DNA of 64,000 nucleotides from Planctomycetota bacterium (GCA_003644265.1 QNBX01000002.1:1-64000); one strand, 5' to 3'. Counted from the stretch's first letter, positions 16,629-32,128 are shown. Notes: generated from the sequence alone by a model not told the origin. A program made the numbers and translations.

Positions 16629-17407
16629 GCATGCACGCATGCCTGGCCTTGTCGGACGGATCCTGGAGCGAAGACACGGGGCTTTGGGTGCACTTTGGCA
16701 CCTGGGGGCCGTGGATCCTGGCGCTGGTGGCGCTGCTGCTGGTGCTGCGGGCCGTGTCGCGTCGCCATCGTTACCGCGCGCTGGACGTGCTCGACCCGGC
16801 AGCCTGCGAGCGCGTGCACGAGGCCATCCGTCGCGCTGAGCTGCGCACCGTGGGCGAGATCGTGCCGGTGGTCCTGGAGCGCTCCGATCCGCACCCTGGG
16901 GCCTGCTGGCTGGCCGCCGTGACGACGCTGCTGTTGGGCTCGGCCCTGGCCATGCCGCTGCTGCCCTTCCATCAACCGGTGGCCCTGCTGCTGTGTCAGG
17001 TCGCGTTGGGCGCCGCGGGCTGGCTGGCCGCATTCCTGCTGCCCGACGTGCAGCGCCTGTTCATGCGCGAGTCCCGGGCCGACGCGGTGGTGGCCGAGCA
17101 GGCGCTGATCGAGTTCTACAGCCACGGCCTGCAGCGCACCGAGGCCGCCACCGGCGTGCTGCTCTTCGTGAGCCTGCTCGAGCACCGCGTCGTCGTGCTG
17201 GGAGACGAGGGCATCGACGCCCACATGGGGCCCGAGCGCTGGGCCGAGGTGACCGGCGGCCTGCTGCGCGAGGTGGCCGCAGGGCGCCTGGGCGAGGGCC
17301 TCGTGGCCGCCGTCGACGCCGCCGGAGAGGCCCTGGCCGAGCATTTCCCCTGGGTCGACGGTGACCGCAACGAGCTGCCGGATCGGCTCATCGTGCGCCG
17401 CGAATAG
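16622..17407 (+). CDS. membrane-bound TPM-domain protein
   Basis: A 261-aa protein, third gene of the lemA operon, overlapping the previous stop. It has a membrane segment near the N-terminus (WILALVALLLVLRAVS), two more around 100-145 (VTTLLLGSALAMPLLPF, LGAAGWLAAFLLPD), and a split TPM-like domain around them (RRAELRTVGEIVPVVLERS before; VLLFVSLLEHRVVVLGDEGI after). The second TPM paralogue is the normal partner of LemA plus secreted TPM. ATG 16622 or 16631 could be the start. Confidence 0.85.
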   Translation: MVSMHACLALSDGSWSEDTGLWVHFGTWGPWILALVALLLVLRAVSRRHRYRALDVLDPAACERVHEAIRRAELRTVGEIVPVVLERSDPHPGACWLAAVTTLLLGSALAMPLLPFHQPVALLLCQVALGAAGWLAAFLLPDVQRLFMRESRADAVVAEQALIEFYSHGLQRTEAATGVLLFVSLLEHRVVVLGDEGIDAHMGPERWAEVTGGLLREVAAGRLGEGLVAAVDAAGEALAEHFPWVDGDRNELPDRLIVRRE

Positions 17408-17536
17408 CCCCTCCCGAGGCCCCGGCAGGGCGGGATCTCCAACTCGGAGACCCCGCATCGCCAAGCCTGTGGCATTATGTCGTTGCTGGCGCGACAAGCT
17501 GCCGGTGCCACACGGTCTGGCCAGGGAGGAATCGGC

Positions 17537-19201
17537 ATGCTCTCCGCAGTCCTGTTTGAAGCCGCGCTCGCGGCGTTGATGCTGCCCGGCACCCTGGACC
17601 CCGGCCCGATCTCTCCGGCGGCGCCGGTCGCCCTCGTCGCTGCCGAGGAGCAGCCCGCAGCCCTGGCGCGCTACGGTGAGATCGTGCTGGGCAGCGAGGA
17701 GGCCTTCCTCGATCTGGACGCCAGCGTCGAGACCACCTGGCGCTTGGTGCTCGAGCTGCTCGAGCTGGACGCCCCGGGCCTGCCCAACGCGGTGCTGGCC
17801 GACACCTGGCTGGTGCTCGACGACATGTGGCTGCGCCTGGAGTCCCTGCCCTGGACCTCGGGCGACTGGACCCGCGTGCGCCTGCGCGTGGGCACCATGG
17901 AGCGCGCCGAGGATGTGCAGCTGGCCGAGTCCATGCTGAGCGAACTGGCCCGCGGCCTCGATGGGCTGCGCGCCCAACAGGCCGCCGAGCGCGAGGCCGC
18001 CCTGGCCGGCGAACGCCTGGCCGCCCTGGCCGCCGAACGTCTGGCCGCCGAACAGAGCTCGTCGGGCTTCGGGCCGGACTCCTTCTGGGTGGCGCCGTAC
18101 TGGGTCCCGTTCCATGCGTTGCTCAGCTACGACTGGTGGGGCTGGATGGACAGCGGCTCCTACGCCGAGTCGTACGACGCACCCTCCGGCGCCCCGACCT
18201 GGCTCTACGACCCGTGGGCCGACCTGCCGGACGACTGGGGGCAGCTTGGCGGCGGGGGAGGCGGCGGTGGTGGGTACGCCGGAGGTGACGACGGTCTGCC
18301 CGGCGGCAACGACGGCGGGGCGGGCGACGGCGCCGGCACGAACGGCGGGGGCGCGGGCGATGATGACGGCGTGGACCCGACCTTCGACGGGGACCTGCCG
18401 CCGCTCAACCCACGCATCGCCCACTGGTACGGCGGCACGCCGGCATCCCGCGCAGGGCCTATCGACGCCAACGCGCGCATCAACGCCAAGGGCCTCTCGC
18501 AGGTGCGCGGCAGGTCCATCGTGCTGGCACCCAAGCCCGGCAGCTCAGCCAAGCCCGGCAGCTCAGCCAAGACGGGCTCGCGCAGCGTGGTGCTGCCGGC
18601 CTTGCCGCTCTCGGCGCTGCGTCCCCTGGGCAAGCTGACCATCGCCGGTTTCGGGGGAGGCTATGCCGGCCGGACGAGCGCGGGCAGCCTGGCCAGCGGG
18701 AGTTCGAGCGGCAGCTCGGGTTCTGCGTCGGGCGGCCTGTCCAGTTCGAGCGGTAGCTCGGTGAGCAGCCCGAACGGCAGCACGGCCCGCGGCTCATCAA
18801 GCCGCGGCTCCATCTTGTCGGTCACGCGACGCAGCGTCACCCCGTTGCCGCGCACGGTGTTTACGCGCGACGTCCCGGTCACGCGTTCGGCCGGCGCACG
18901 TTCGGCCGGTACAAGCTCCGCGCGCGGGAGCCTGTCGTCCGCGGGCCGAACCCTGCGTGGGACCAGCCACTCGCGGTCATCCGGGTTCAATTCGAGCTCC
19001 GGCCGCGCGTCGAGCATCAGCCGCTCCAAGCCCCAGTCGGGGTTCAGCAGCCGGAGCCCCACGCGCACGTCGGTGAAGGCCGCGCCGCGCGGCAAGAGCA
19101 GCAGCCGCAAGACGTCGAAGAGCCGGCCATCGACCAGCTCACGCAAGTCCTCCACGGGGAGCAAGTCGGTCCGCAAGTCCAAGAGCAAGGGCCGCCCGTA
19201 G
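17537..19201 (+). CDS. exported protein with long Ser/Arg/Lys-rich tail, unrecognised
   Basis: 554 aa from ATG 17537, which has AGGGAGGA upstream. An N-terminal hydrophobic segment (VLFEAALAALMLPG) suggests export. Residues ~40-160 form an acidic helical part (SVETTWRLVLELLELD, AEDVQLAESMLSELARGL); a coiled-coil-like Ala/Glu/Arg run and a Trp/Tyr-rich stretch (DSFWVAPYWVPFHALLSYDW) follow. Then come a Gly/Asp linker and, from ~330 to the end, a low-complexity Ser/Gly then Ser/Arg/Lys tail that is strongly basic (for example SRKTSKSRPSTSSRKSSTGS). No family is recognised. The tail could bind polyanions, or nucleic acid if the protein is not exported. Codon use stays genome-like throughout. Confidence 0.7.
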   Translation: MLSAVLFEAALAALMLPGTLDPGPISPAAPVALVAAEEQPAALARYGEIVLGSEEAFLDLDASVETTWRLVLELLELDAPGLPNAVLADTWLVLDDMWLRLESLPWTSGDWTRVRLRVGTMERAEDVQLAESMLSELARGLDGLRAQQAAEREAALAGERLAALAAERLAAEQSSSGFGPDSFWVAPYWVPFHALLSYDWWGWMDSGSYAESYDAPSGAPTWLYDPWADLPDDWGQLGGGGGGGGGYAGGDDGLPGGNDGGAGDGAGTNGGGAGDDDGVDPTFDGDLPPLNPRIAHWYGGTPASRAGPIDANARINAKGLSQVRGRSIVLAPKPGSSAKPGSSAKTGSRSVVLPALPLSALRPLGKLTIAGFGGGYAGRTSAGSLASGSSSGSSGSASGGLSSSSGSSVSSPNGSTARGSSSRGSILSVTRRSVTPLPRTVFTRDVPVTRSAGARSAGTSSARGSLSSAGRTLRGTSHSRSSGFNSSSGRASSISRSKPQSGFSSRSPTRTSVKAAPRGKSSSRKTSKSRPSTSSRKSSTGSKSVRKSKSKGRP

Positions 19202-19264
19202 TCCCGCCATAGGTCGCGGCCTCGCCCTGGTACCCTGCGCCGCTCCCCGCTGGAGCGGTCGTCC

Positions 19265-19735
19265 ATGGACATCCTCGTGCGCGCGACCACGCTTGCCGAC
19301 CGCGATCTGCTGGTGGGCTTCAACCAGGCCATGGCGCAGGAGAGCGAGGGCCGCGCGCTGGACGGCGCCATCCTGCGGCGCGGCGTGGCAGCGGTGCTGG
19401 CCGACGCCGCGCGCGGCCGCTACCTGGTGGCCGAGCGCGAGGGGCTCCCGCTGGGTTGCCTGATGATCACGCGCGAGTGGAGCGACTGGCGCGACGCCTG
19501 GATCTGGTGGATCCAATCGGTCTGGGTGCAGCCCGAGGCTCGCCGCCAGGGCGTTTACCGCGCCTTGCACCTTGAGGTGCAGGCGCGCGCGGCGCGAGCG
19601 GGCGATGTGCATACGCTGAGGCTGTACGTCGAGCGCGAGAACAGCGCGGCCCAGCGCACCTACGCGTCCGTGGGCATGAGCCCCTCGCGCTACCTGCTCT
19701 ATGCGCAGGCGCTGGTGCCGGGCACAGACGACTGA
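19265..19735 (+). CDS. GNAT family N-acetyltransferase
   Basis: A 156-aa single-domain acetyltransferase using acetyl-CoA. The acetyl-CoA loop (motif A, Q/RxxGxG/A) is visible as IQSVWVQPEARRQGVYRALH. Motif B is at LRLYVERENSAAQRTYASVGM, which places Asn and Tyr as in other GNATs. Substrate (small molecule or protein N-terminus) cannot be told. It lies 63 bp after the Ser-rich gene, with no obvious link. Confidence 0.9.
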   Translation: MDILVRATTLADRDLLVGFNQAMAQESEGRALDGAILRRGVAAVLADAARGRYLVAEREGLPLGCLMITREWSDWRDAWIWWIQSVWVQPEARRQGVYRALHLEVQARAARAGDVHTLRLYVERENSAAQRTYASVGMSPSRYLLYAQALVPGTDD

Positions 19736-19769
19736 TCCGGTCGCGCGACTGCGCCAGCCCAGCTGCGAC

Positions 19770-21797
19770 TCAGCGCGCGGGGGTTCCGCGCCGCTTGCGC
19801 TTGGCGCCCGGGCGGCCGCCGCCCTTGCGCCCGCGTCCCTTGGGAGTCGAGCCCCAGGGTCGCCAGCCCTCGGGCGGGCTCTGGCCGGTCATCTCGAACA
19901 GGAAGCGGCTGGGCATGGACTCGGCGCGCGTGCCGTACTGGCTGCGGCTGGCGGTCAGGGTCAGCACCAGCCGACGCTTGGCCCGGGTGATGCCGACGTA
20001 CATCAGGCGCCGCTCCTCATCGACGGTGTCCTCCTCGATCGAGCGCTTGTGCGGCAGCAGGCCCTCCTCGACCCCCGCCAGGTAGACCTCGTCGAACTCG
20101 AGGCCCTTGGCGGCGTGCAGCGTCATGAGCGTGACCAGATTGCGCTCCTTGCTGTCCTCCGGCGTGGTGTCGTCGTTGGCGGCCAGGGCCACGCGCTCCA
20201 GGAACTTGGCCAGCGTGGGCTTGGAGCTGCGCTTGACGTAGTGCTCCGCCATATCGAGCACCTCGAGCACGGCGGCCCAGCGGCTGGCGGCTTCGGAGGC
20301 GTCCTTGGTGCTGCGCTCGACCTCGGCCTTGTAGCTGACGGCCTCCAGCAGTGAGCCGATGCGCTGCACTAGGTCGCGGCCGGGGTCGTTGACGCCGAAG
20401 CGCGCCAGGATCTCGCGCAGCTCCAGCACGCCCGTCGCGGCGGCGGTGGGCAGCTCGCCCGCGTGGGCCGCGTCCTCGAAGGCCAGGGGCACGCTGCAGG
20501 TCTGGTCGCCGGCGCGGCTCAGGGCTCGGTCGATGGAGGTCTTGCCCACGCCGCGTGGGGGGCGGTTGACGATGCGCAGCCACGAGGACTCGTCGTCGCC
20601 GTTGGCCAGCAGGCGCATGTACGCCAGCACGTCGCGCACCTCCTTGCGATCAAAGAACGAGTTGCCGCCCACCAGCACGTAGGGCACCTGGCCCGCGCGC
20701 AGGGCCGTCTCCAGCGGACGCGGCTGTTGGCCGGTGCGGAACAGGATGGCCACGTCGCCCAGGCGACAGTGGTCCTTTTGCACGCGCCGCACCAGGTCGC
20801 GGACGATCCACTCGCCCTCGACGATCTCGTCCTCCAGCCGCTCGATGCTGGGGTGCAGGCCGGGGCCCAGGCCCGAGCGCAGGGTCTTCTCGTGTCGCTT
20901 GGTGTTGTGCGCGATGACGCGGTTGGCCGCGTCCAGGATGAAGCCGGTGCTGCGGTAGTTGGTCTCCAGGCGCACCACGACCGCGCCGGGGAAGTCGTGC
21001 TCAAAGCCCAGGATCTTGCTGACGTCGGCGCCGCGCCAACCGTAGATCGACTGGTCGTCGTCGCCCACCACGCACAGGTTGCGGTGGCCGCCGGCCAGGG
21101 CGCGGATGATCTCGTACTGCGGGCTGTTGGTGTCCTGGTACTCGTCGACCATGATCCAGCGGTAGCGCTCGGTGAACTCCTCGCGCGCGGCGGGGTGCTG
21201 CTCCAAGAGCTGCAAGGTCAGCAGCAGCAGGTCGTCGAAGTCGACCAGCGAGGCCCGCCGCAGCTGCTCGTCGTAGCGCTGCTGCACGCGCGCCACTAGC
21301 TCCTCGACGGCGTCGCTGGCGGCGTCCAGCGCGGCGCCGTGGGACAGGCGCTTGTTCTTGTTGAGCGACAGCTTGGCCTGCACCTGCCCGGGGCGGGCCA
21401 GGGCGTCGCTGACCTTGAGCTCGCGCATGACCGCGCGCACGGTGGCCAGCTGATCGGACGCGTCGCAGATGCTGAAACCGTCGCGCAGCCCCAGCAGCTT
21501 GCCGTGCGAGCGCAGGGCCTTGATGCAGAAGGCGTGAAAGGTGCCCACGGTCATCTCGCCCGCGGCGTCCTTGCCCACCAGCCCGGCCACGCGCGACTTC
21601 ATCTCACGGGCCGCCTTGTTGGTGAAGGTCATGGCCAGCAGCTGGTCCGGGCGCGCGCCCTGCTGCAGCAGGTGGGCGATGCGGAACGTGATCACCCGCG
21701 TCTTGCCCGTGCCGGCGCCCGCCAGCACCAGCACCGGGCCCTCGGTGGTGGTGACGGCCAGGGCTTGCTCGGGGTTGAGGTGGGCCAGGATGTTCAC
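19770..21797 (-). CDS. UvrD/PcrA/Rep-type ATP-dependent DNA helicase
   Basis: 675 aa from GTG 21797 (MNILAHLNPEQALAV), a normal UvrD/PcrA N-terminus with the Q motif. SF1A motifs in order: Walker A AGAGTGKTRV (26-35), TFTNKAAREM (Ia), VDEYQDTN (II), VVGDDDQSIYGWRGAD (III), LETNYRST (IV), LMTLHAAKGLEFD (V) and RRLMYVGITRAKRRL (VI). The C-terminal tail is short and Lys/Arg/Gly-rich (KGRGRKGGGRPGAKRKRRG), replacing the usual PcrA C-terminal Tudor-like region. Role is nucleotide excision or mismatch repair and clearing of RNA polymerase or RecA. A much longer open frame upstream is out-of-gene sequence. Confidence 0.95.
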   Translation of the reverse strand: MNILAHLNPEQALAVTTTEGPVLVLAGAGTGKTRVITFRIAHLLQQGARPDQLLAMTFTNKAAREMKSRVAGLVGKDAAGEMTVGTFHAFCIKALRSHGKLLGLRDGFSICDASDQLATVRAVMRELKVSDALARPGQVQAKLSLNKNKRLSHGAALDAASDAVEELVARVQQRYDEQLRRASLVDFDDLLLLTLQLLEQHPAAREEFTERYRWIMVDEYQDTNSPQYEIIRALAGGHRNLCVVGDDDQSIYGWRGADVSKILGFEHDFPGAVVVRLETNYRSTGFILDAANRVIAHNTKRHEKTLRSGLGPGLHPSIERLEDEIVEGEWIVRDLVRRVQKDHCRLGDVAILFRTGQQPRPLETALRAGQVPYVLVGGNSFFDRKEVRDVLAYMRLLANGDDESSWLRIVNRPPRGVGKTSIDRALSRAGDQTCSVPLAFEDAAHAGELPTAAATGVLELREILARFGVNDPGRDLVQRIGSLLEAVSYKAEVERSTKDASEAASRWAAVLEVLDMAEHYVKRSSKPTLAKFLERVALAANDDTTPEDSKERNLVTLMTLHAAKGLEFDEVYLAGVEEGLLPHKRSIEEDTVDEERRLMYVGITRAKRRLVLTLTASRSQYGTRAESMPSRFLFEMTGQSPPEGWRPWGSTPKGRGRKGGGRPGAKRKRRGTPAR

Positions 21798-21890
21798 GGG
21801 CGTGGGCTGCTCAGGGGGGGCGGGAGGCGCCGATAATGGGGCCTGCGGCCGTCGGTGCAACGGCTTGAATCCCGGCGCGTGAACGTGCTC

Positions 21891-21919
21891 TTGACCACGA
21901 AGTCCCCACGGGACAGTAT
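21891..21919 (+). promoter_or_regulatory. candidate promoter for the ArsR-methyltransferase/metH genes
   Basis: TTGACC (21891-21896, 5 of 6 with the sigma70 -35), a 17-bp spacer, then CAGTAT (21914-21919, 3 of 6). The stretch is AT-richer than its surroundings. It lies between the divergent helicase and regulator genes and points to the regulator, with the putative operator at the expected transcription start. Confidence 0.45.
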
Positions 21920-21921
21920 GT

Positions 21922-21937
21922 ATCCGTCCATCCGGAT
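21922..21937. promoter_or_regulatory. candidate ArsR-type operator, ATCCG-N6-CGGAT
   Basis: An interrupted palindrome (ATCCG, 6 nt, CGGAT) stands just downstream of the candidate -10, where a bound repressor would block initiation. ArsR-family regulators typically bind such dyads at their own promoter. Assignment to the downstream regulator is inference. Confidence 0.4.
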
Positions 21938-21995
21938 GAAAAGAACACACCTGCTGTGAGCTGCCGCCGCCAGGGCGGCCTGGAGCCCCGCCCCC

Positions 21996-22928
21996 GTGAC
22001 GTTCGACCTGGACGCCGCTGTCTCCGCCGCGCGCCTGCTGGGTGACCCCACCCGGCTGCGCCTGTTGGCTCTGCTGGGGCAGGAGCCGCTCAGCGTGGCT
22101 GAGCTCACGGCGGCCACCGGCCTGCCCCAGAGCCGCGTCTCGACCCATCTGGCGCGCCTGCGCGATCAGGGGCTGGTGACGCCCCGGCGCGAGGGCACGC
22201 GCTCGGTCCAGGCCTTGGCGCCTGCCGATGCGGCCCGCGGGGGCGCGCTCTGGCAGGCCCTGCGTCCGACCCTGCGCGACGCCCTGCTCGATGAGGACAC
22301 GCAGCGCCTGACGCGCCACCGCAGCCGTGCGGGGGGCACCTGGGCCGACGGCGTGGCCGGCCGCATGGCGCGCCACTACGCGCCGGGTCGCACCTGGGAA
22401 TCGGCGGCGCGGGCTCTGGCCGGCGTGGCGCGCCTGGGCCGGCTGCTCGACGTGGCCTCGGGTGACGGCGCCCTGGCCGAGGTCTTGGCGCCGCGGGCTC
22501 GGCGCGTGACCTGCTTGGATCGCTCGGCCGCCGTGGTGCGCGCCGGCGCCGCGCGCAGTCCGGCTTTGCGCTTCGTGCGCGGTGACATGCACGCCCTGCC
22601 GTTTGGGGACGACAGCTACGAGCACGTGCTGCTGCTCAACGCTCTCAGCTACGCCCGCGATCCCGGGCTGGTGGTGGCCGAGGCCACGCGCGTGCTGGCG
22701 CCCGGCGGCACGCTGGTGGCCGTGGCCCTGCGCACCCACGGCCACGCTGAGCTGGCGGCGCGCTACGACCACCTGTGCCTGGGCTTCGAGCCCGACGAGC
22801 TGGGCGAGCTGTTTACGGGCTGCGGCCTCGCGCTCGATCTGTGCGCTGTGACCTCGCGCGAGCGCCGCCCGCCGCACCTGTCCGTCATCACCGTCTACGC
22901 CCGACGCCCGCCGATCGGCGCCAGCTGA
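21996..22928 (+). CDS. ArsR-family regulator fused to a SAM-dependent methyltransferase
   Basis: A 310-aa two-domain protein. Residues 1-90 are an ArsR winged helix ([18 protein letters not shown]; recognition helix around [19 protein letters not shown]) without the usual metal-binding Cys motif. Residues ~130-250 are a class I methyltransferase (motif [19 protein letters not shown], then [19 protein letters not shown]). Such fusions next to metH or SAM-cycle genes are thought to sense SAM/SAH through the methyltransferase fold rather than to methylate a substrate. It stands 145 bp before metH on the same strand. GTG 21996 starts the protein a few residues before the DNA-binding helix. Confidence 0.88.
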   Translation: MTFDLDAAVSAARLLGDPTRLRLLALLGQEPLSVAELTAATGLPQSRVSTHLARLRDQGLVTPRREGTRSVQALAPADAARGGALWQALRPTLRDALLDEDTQRLTRHRSRAGGTWADGVAGRMARHYAPGRTWESAARALAGVARLGRLLDVASGDGALAEVLAPRARRVTCLDRSAAVVRAGAARSPALRFVRGDMHALPFGDDSYEHVLLLNALSYARDPGLVVAEATRVLAPGGTLVAVALRTHGHAELAARYDHLCLGFEPDELGELFTGCGLALDLCAVTSRERRPPHLSVITVYARRPPIGAS

Positions 22929-22933
22929 GCGCC

Positions 22934-22960
22934 GAACACGTCGAACACGTCGAACACGTC
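22934..22960 (+). repeat. three perfect tandem copies of GAACACGTC in the metH leader
   Basis: A 9-bp unit is repeated three times without interruption just after the regulator stop. The remaining leader up to the metH ATG is strikingly poor in T and rich in CAC/ACG units (CACACCGC, CACGCACG), so the transcript there would be little structured. Could be a regulatory site array or simple-sequence expansion. Confidence 0.6.
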
Positions 22961-23073
22961 GCACACCGCCCCTGGCACACCGCACACCGCACTCGGCGCG
23001 AACACACGAACGCCCAGCACGCAAACACGCACGCACGCCCAGCTCATACGCCTCGCAGCACACCGGAGTCCCC

Positions 23074-26778
<3,705 letters not shown>

Positions 26779-26801
26779 GCGCAGGCCCGCGCGTCGCGCG
26801 C

Positions 26802-29269
<2,468 letters not shown>

Positions 29270-29270
<1 letters not shown>

Positions 29271-29860
29271 CAGTCGTCCTCCTCCGGCTGCTCCGCCTGC
29301 ACCACCGTGGCCAGCTTGAGCAGCTGCGAACTCACGCTCAGACCGCGTCGCTCGGCCTCGTCCTTGTTGATCTCGAAGGCCGTCCGGCCCAGTCGGAAGT
29401 AGAAGCGCGCGACGCCGCCCGTGGTGGCGTAGTCATCGATCTCGCTCACGCAGAAGGTATGGCTCTTCTTTAGTGCGGGGCGGATCAGCTTGAGGTGCTG
29501 CTGCTCTGAGTGGCTCACGAACAGCAGGTGCGCCGTGGCCGCGGCCTTGATGGAGTCGAAGCGTCTCAGCTCGACCTCGCGGCCGCCGACGGTCTTGCCC
29601 TTGAGCGTGGCGTCCAGGATGGGGCCGAAGGGGTCCTCGCCCAGGACGCCCACCACCAGCGGGGCGAGCTCGTCATCCTGGTCGTCAAAGGCCTGCTCGG
29701 GCCAGGTCACGTAGCGCGCGAAGTTGTACAGGAAGGCCGCCTTGACCTTGTACTCGAGGGAGTTGTCGAACCACGGCACCGCCGAACCGGTGCTCAGCAG
29801 GGCCGCCACGAACAGCACGGCCAGCAGGGCCAGGCGCCGGTTGGGTGCACCTGGATGCAT
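29270..29860 (-). CDS. YfiR-like periplasmic protein (DUF4154)
   Basis: 196 aa from ATG 29860 (a GTG at 29908 would add 16 residues). Signal peptide LALLAVLFVAALLSTGSA, then the DUF4154 signature EYKVKAAFLYNFARYVTWPEQAF and the late block GGVARFYFRLGRTAFEIN. In Pseudomonas YfiR is a periplasmic repressor of a membrane diguanylate cyclase. Here its partner is more likely the CHASE8 sensor of the hybrid kinase, whose start codon overlaps this stop (ATGA). The TonB receptor lies 60 bp upstream on the same strand. Confidence 0.88.
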
Positions 29861-29920
29861 CGTTCCAGTTGGCGTGGGGCGGGGGGTGGGGGCGTTGGGT
29901 CGGGCCACGTCGATTGCCGA

Positions 29921-31984
29921 TCAGAAGCGTCGGGTGGCCCGCAGGTACGCGGCGGCTTCGACCGCCGCGATCTCGCTCTCCTGCTCGCCGTCGTGAAACA
30001 GGTTCACGATGCCAAGGGAGATCTCGGTGCGTTCGTCCGGGCGGTAGCCCAGGCGCACGTCGCCCTTCCAGTAGGACGGCACGCCGGTGCCCGCCAGCTC
30101 GTCCACGTGGTACAGGGTCCAGTCAAACTCCCACTGCTCGTTCAGGTCGTGGTAGCTGCGCAGCAGGAACACGCCCTGGGGCTCGTTCTTCTCGTCGTCC
30201 TTGGCCCACGGGACCGTGGTGGCGTTGTGCGTGTTGAAGTAGACGTCCATGTACGAGTAGCCGCTGGTCAGGCGCCAGCTCTCGCTGGCGGCGTATTCCA
30301 CGGTGATCTCGCCGCCGCGCACGTAGCCCTCCATGGTGTTCATGGAGGCCAGAGGGAAGAGCACGGTGGTGGGGGGCAGGGCCTGCGGGGTCTGGTACTC
30401 GTCCGTCGCGAGGTTGCGGTAGTCGTGATAGAACGTCGCCACGTCCACGGTGAGCTCGTCGGTGGCGCGCATGCGCCAGCCCAGCTCGTAGGCGGTCAGG
30501 TTTTCGACGTCGAGGTCCTTGCCGGGCACAAAGGCCACCAGTCCGTCGAAGCCCTGGGTGCCGTCATCCGGAAAGCCCAGGGCGGCGATGAAGCCGTCGC
30601 GCTCCAGCGGTGAGGGCGTGCGCACGGCCTGGCTCACGGCGCCCCAGACGGTCTGCTCCTCGCTGGGGGTCCAGGCGAAGCGCCCGGTGGGCTGCGCCTC
30701 CCAGCCGGTGAAGGTGTTGTGCTCGAACTTGCTGCCCAGTGTGATGCTGAAGGTCTCGGGCACGATCGTGATCTCGTCCTGCACGAACAGGTTGCCGATC
30801 GTGAGCTTGCGTCGCCGCGGGCTGAAGTTGAACTGGTTGGTGCCGCTGGTGCGGGCCTCGCTGCCGCGCCAGCCCGCGCCCCAGACCACGTCGTGGGTGT
30901 CGGAGAGCTCGACGTGGTGGCTGAACTCCACGTCCACGGTGTCGCGGTCCTCGCGGTAGAACAGGTTGCTGCGCTCGGTGCGGTCGTAGTAGGCCTGCAC
31001 CGTGAGCGTCTCGTCATCGGCCACCTGCGTGGTCCAGCGTCCCAACAGGTTGGTGCCGCCCTGGCGGCTGGTGACGTGCACCGGGTAGTCGCCGTTGATG
31101 TGGTCGGTCCACCAGCTGTCGTACTCGAGCTTGCCGTCGTAGACGTCGCCCTGCACGGTGACGCTCTCGTCCACCTCGGGGTCCCAGTCAGAACGGAAGC
31201 CAGCACGGCGGTGCCACCACTCGTCGTCGTTGTAGCCGGGTGCGAAGATGTCCTTGGACTGGTCGGCGTCGCGCATCTTGGCGTACGCGCGCCAGGCGCC
31301 GTTCTCTTCGGCCGGGCCGAACTCGGCGCCGTGCCTCAAGCTGACCACGCGCTCGTTCTCGCTGACGTGGATCGAGCCCAGGCTGCCGAGGGTGTCTTTG
31401 GTCTTCTTGGTGATGATGTTGATCACGCCGTTGACGGCGTTGGCGCCCCAGACCGACGCGCCCGGACCGCGGATCACCTCGATACGGTCCACGTCCTCGA
31501 TCATGGTGTCCTGGATCTCCCAGAACGTGCCGCCGAACAGCGGCGCATAGACGGAGCGACCGTCGATCAACACCAGCAGCTTGTTGCTGCGGCCCGCGTT
31601 GAACCCGCGGATGCCCACGTCCCACAGGCTGCTGTCCGCGCGCGCGACGTGGACGCCTGGCACCAAACGCAAGGCCTCGGGCAAGCTGGTCACGCCGCTG
31701 CGGCGGATGTCCTCACTGTCGAGCACATACACGGCCGCCGGGGCCTTGAAGGGGTCCTGGGGCTTCTTGGCCAGCGAGGTGATCTCGACCTGGATGCCCA
31801 TGAGCTGCTCGAGCGACAGGTCCGTCAGGTCCATGTCCTCGGGGTCGACGGCGGCCTGTGCGGAGGCGCCGCCGGTGGCGCAGGCCAGCAGCAACAGCAC
31901 CAGCACAGCGCGCAGGCCGAGTCTCGAGCGCGGGGCGCCCGCTACCTGCACACGGGAGGCCTGGGGTGTGTCAGCCGGGGTCAT
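29921..31984 (-). CDS. TonB-dependent outer-membrane receptor
   Basis: 687 aa from ATG 31984. A long signal sequence (RAVLVLLLLACATGGASAQA) is followed by a TonB-box-like acidic stretch and the plug domain (about 75-200: DSEDIRRSGVTSLPEALRL, GIRGFNAGRSNKLLVLIDGR, DRIEVIRGPGASVWGANAVN). A 22-strand barrel follows, ending in an aromatic residue (LRATRRF) for barrel assembly. The plug shows the RGPGA..WGANAVNGVINI block of siderophore/vitamin-type receptors. It heads an operon with the YfiR-like protein and the hybrid kinase. This receptor-DUF4154-kinase trio suggests a sensor for an outer-membrane transport state, or co-regulated nutrient uptake. It shows that the organism has an outer membrane. 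Confidence 0.94.
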   Translation of the reverse strand: MTPADTPQASRVQVAGAPRSRLGLRAVLVLLLLACATGGASAQAAVDPEDMDLTDLSLEQLMGIQVEITSLAKKPQDPFKAPAAVYVLDSEDIRRSGVTSLPEALRLVPGVHVARADSSLWDVGIRGFNAGRSNKLLVLIDGRSVYAPLFGGTFWEIQDTMIEDVDRIEVIRGPGASVWGANAVNGVINIITKKTKDTLGSLGSIHVSENERVVSLRHGAEFGPAEENGAWRAYAKMRDADQSKDIFAPGYNDDEWWHRRAGFRSDWDPEVDESVTVQGDVYDGKLEYDSWWTDHINGDYPVHVTSRQGGTNLLGRWTTQVADDETLTVQAYYDRTERSNLFYREDRDTVDVEFSHHVELSDTHDVVWGAGWRGSEARTSGTNQFNFSPRRRKLTIGNLFVQDEITIVPETFSITLGSKFEHNTFTGWEAQPTGRFAWTPSEEQTVWGAVSQAVRTPSPLERDGFIAALGFPDDGTQGFDGLVAFVPGKDLDVENLTAYELGWRMRATDELTVDVATFYHDYRNLATDEYQTPQALPPTTVLFPLASMNTMEGYVRGGEITVEYAASESWRLTSGYSYMDVYFNTHNATTVPWAKDDEKNEPQGVFLLRSYHDLNEQWEFDWTLYHVDELAGTGVPSYWKGDVRLGYRPDERTEISLGIVNLFHDGEQESEIAAVEAAAYLRATRRF

Positions 31985-32128
31985 GGTGCCCTCTGATCGG
32001 CACCCGGATCCGGCGGCATGAGTCGAATCCAAGCCCAGGCCTCAGGTCGGGTGGCGCTCGTTCCGACAGGGCTCGATGGGGCAAGAGATCGCTGCGGCTG
32101 ACCGGCCTGCCGGGTTAGAACGGGCCCC

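Noticed and set aside
16343..18424. 693-codon minus-strand open frame
   Set aside because: Shadow crossing the TPM genes and the Ser-rich gene; Pro-rich end mirrors the Gly-rich tail.
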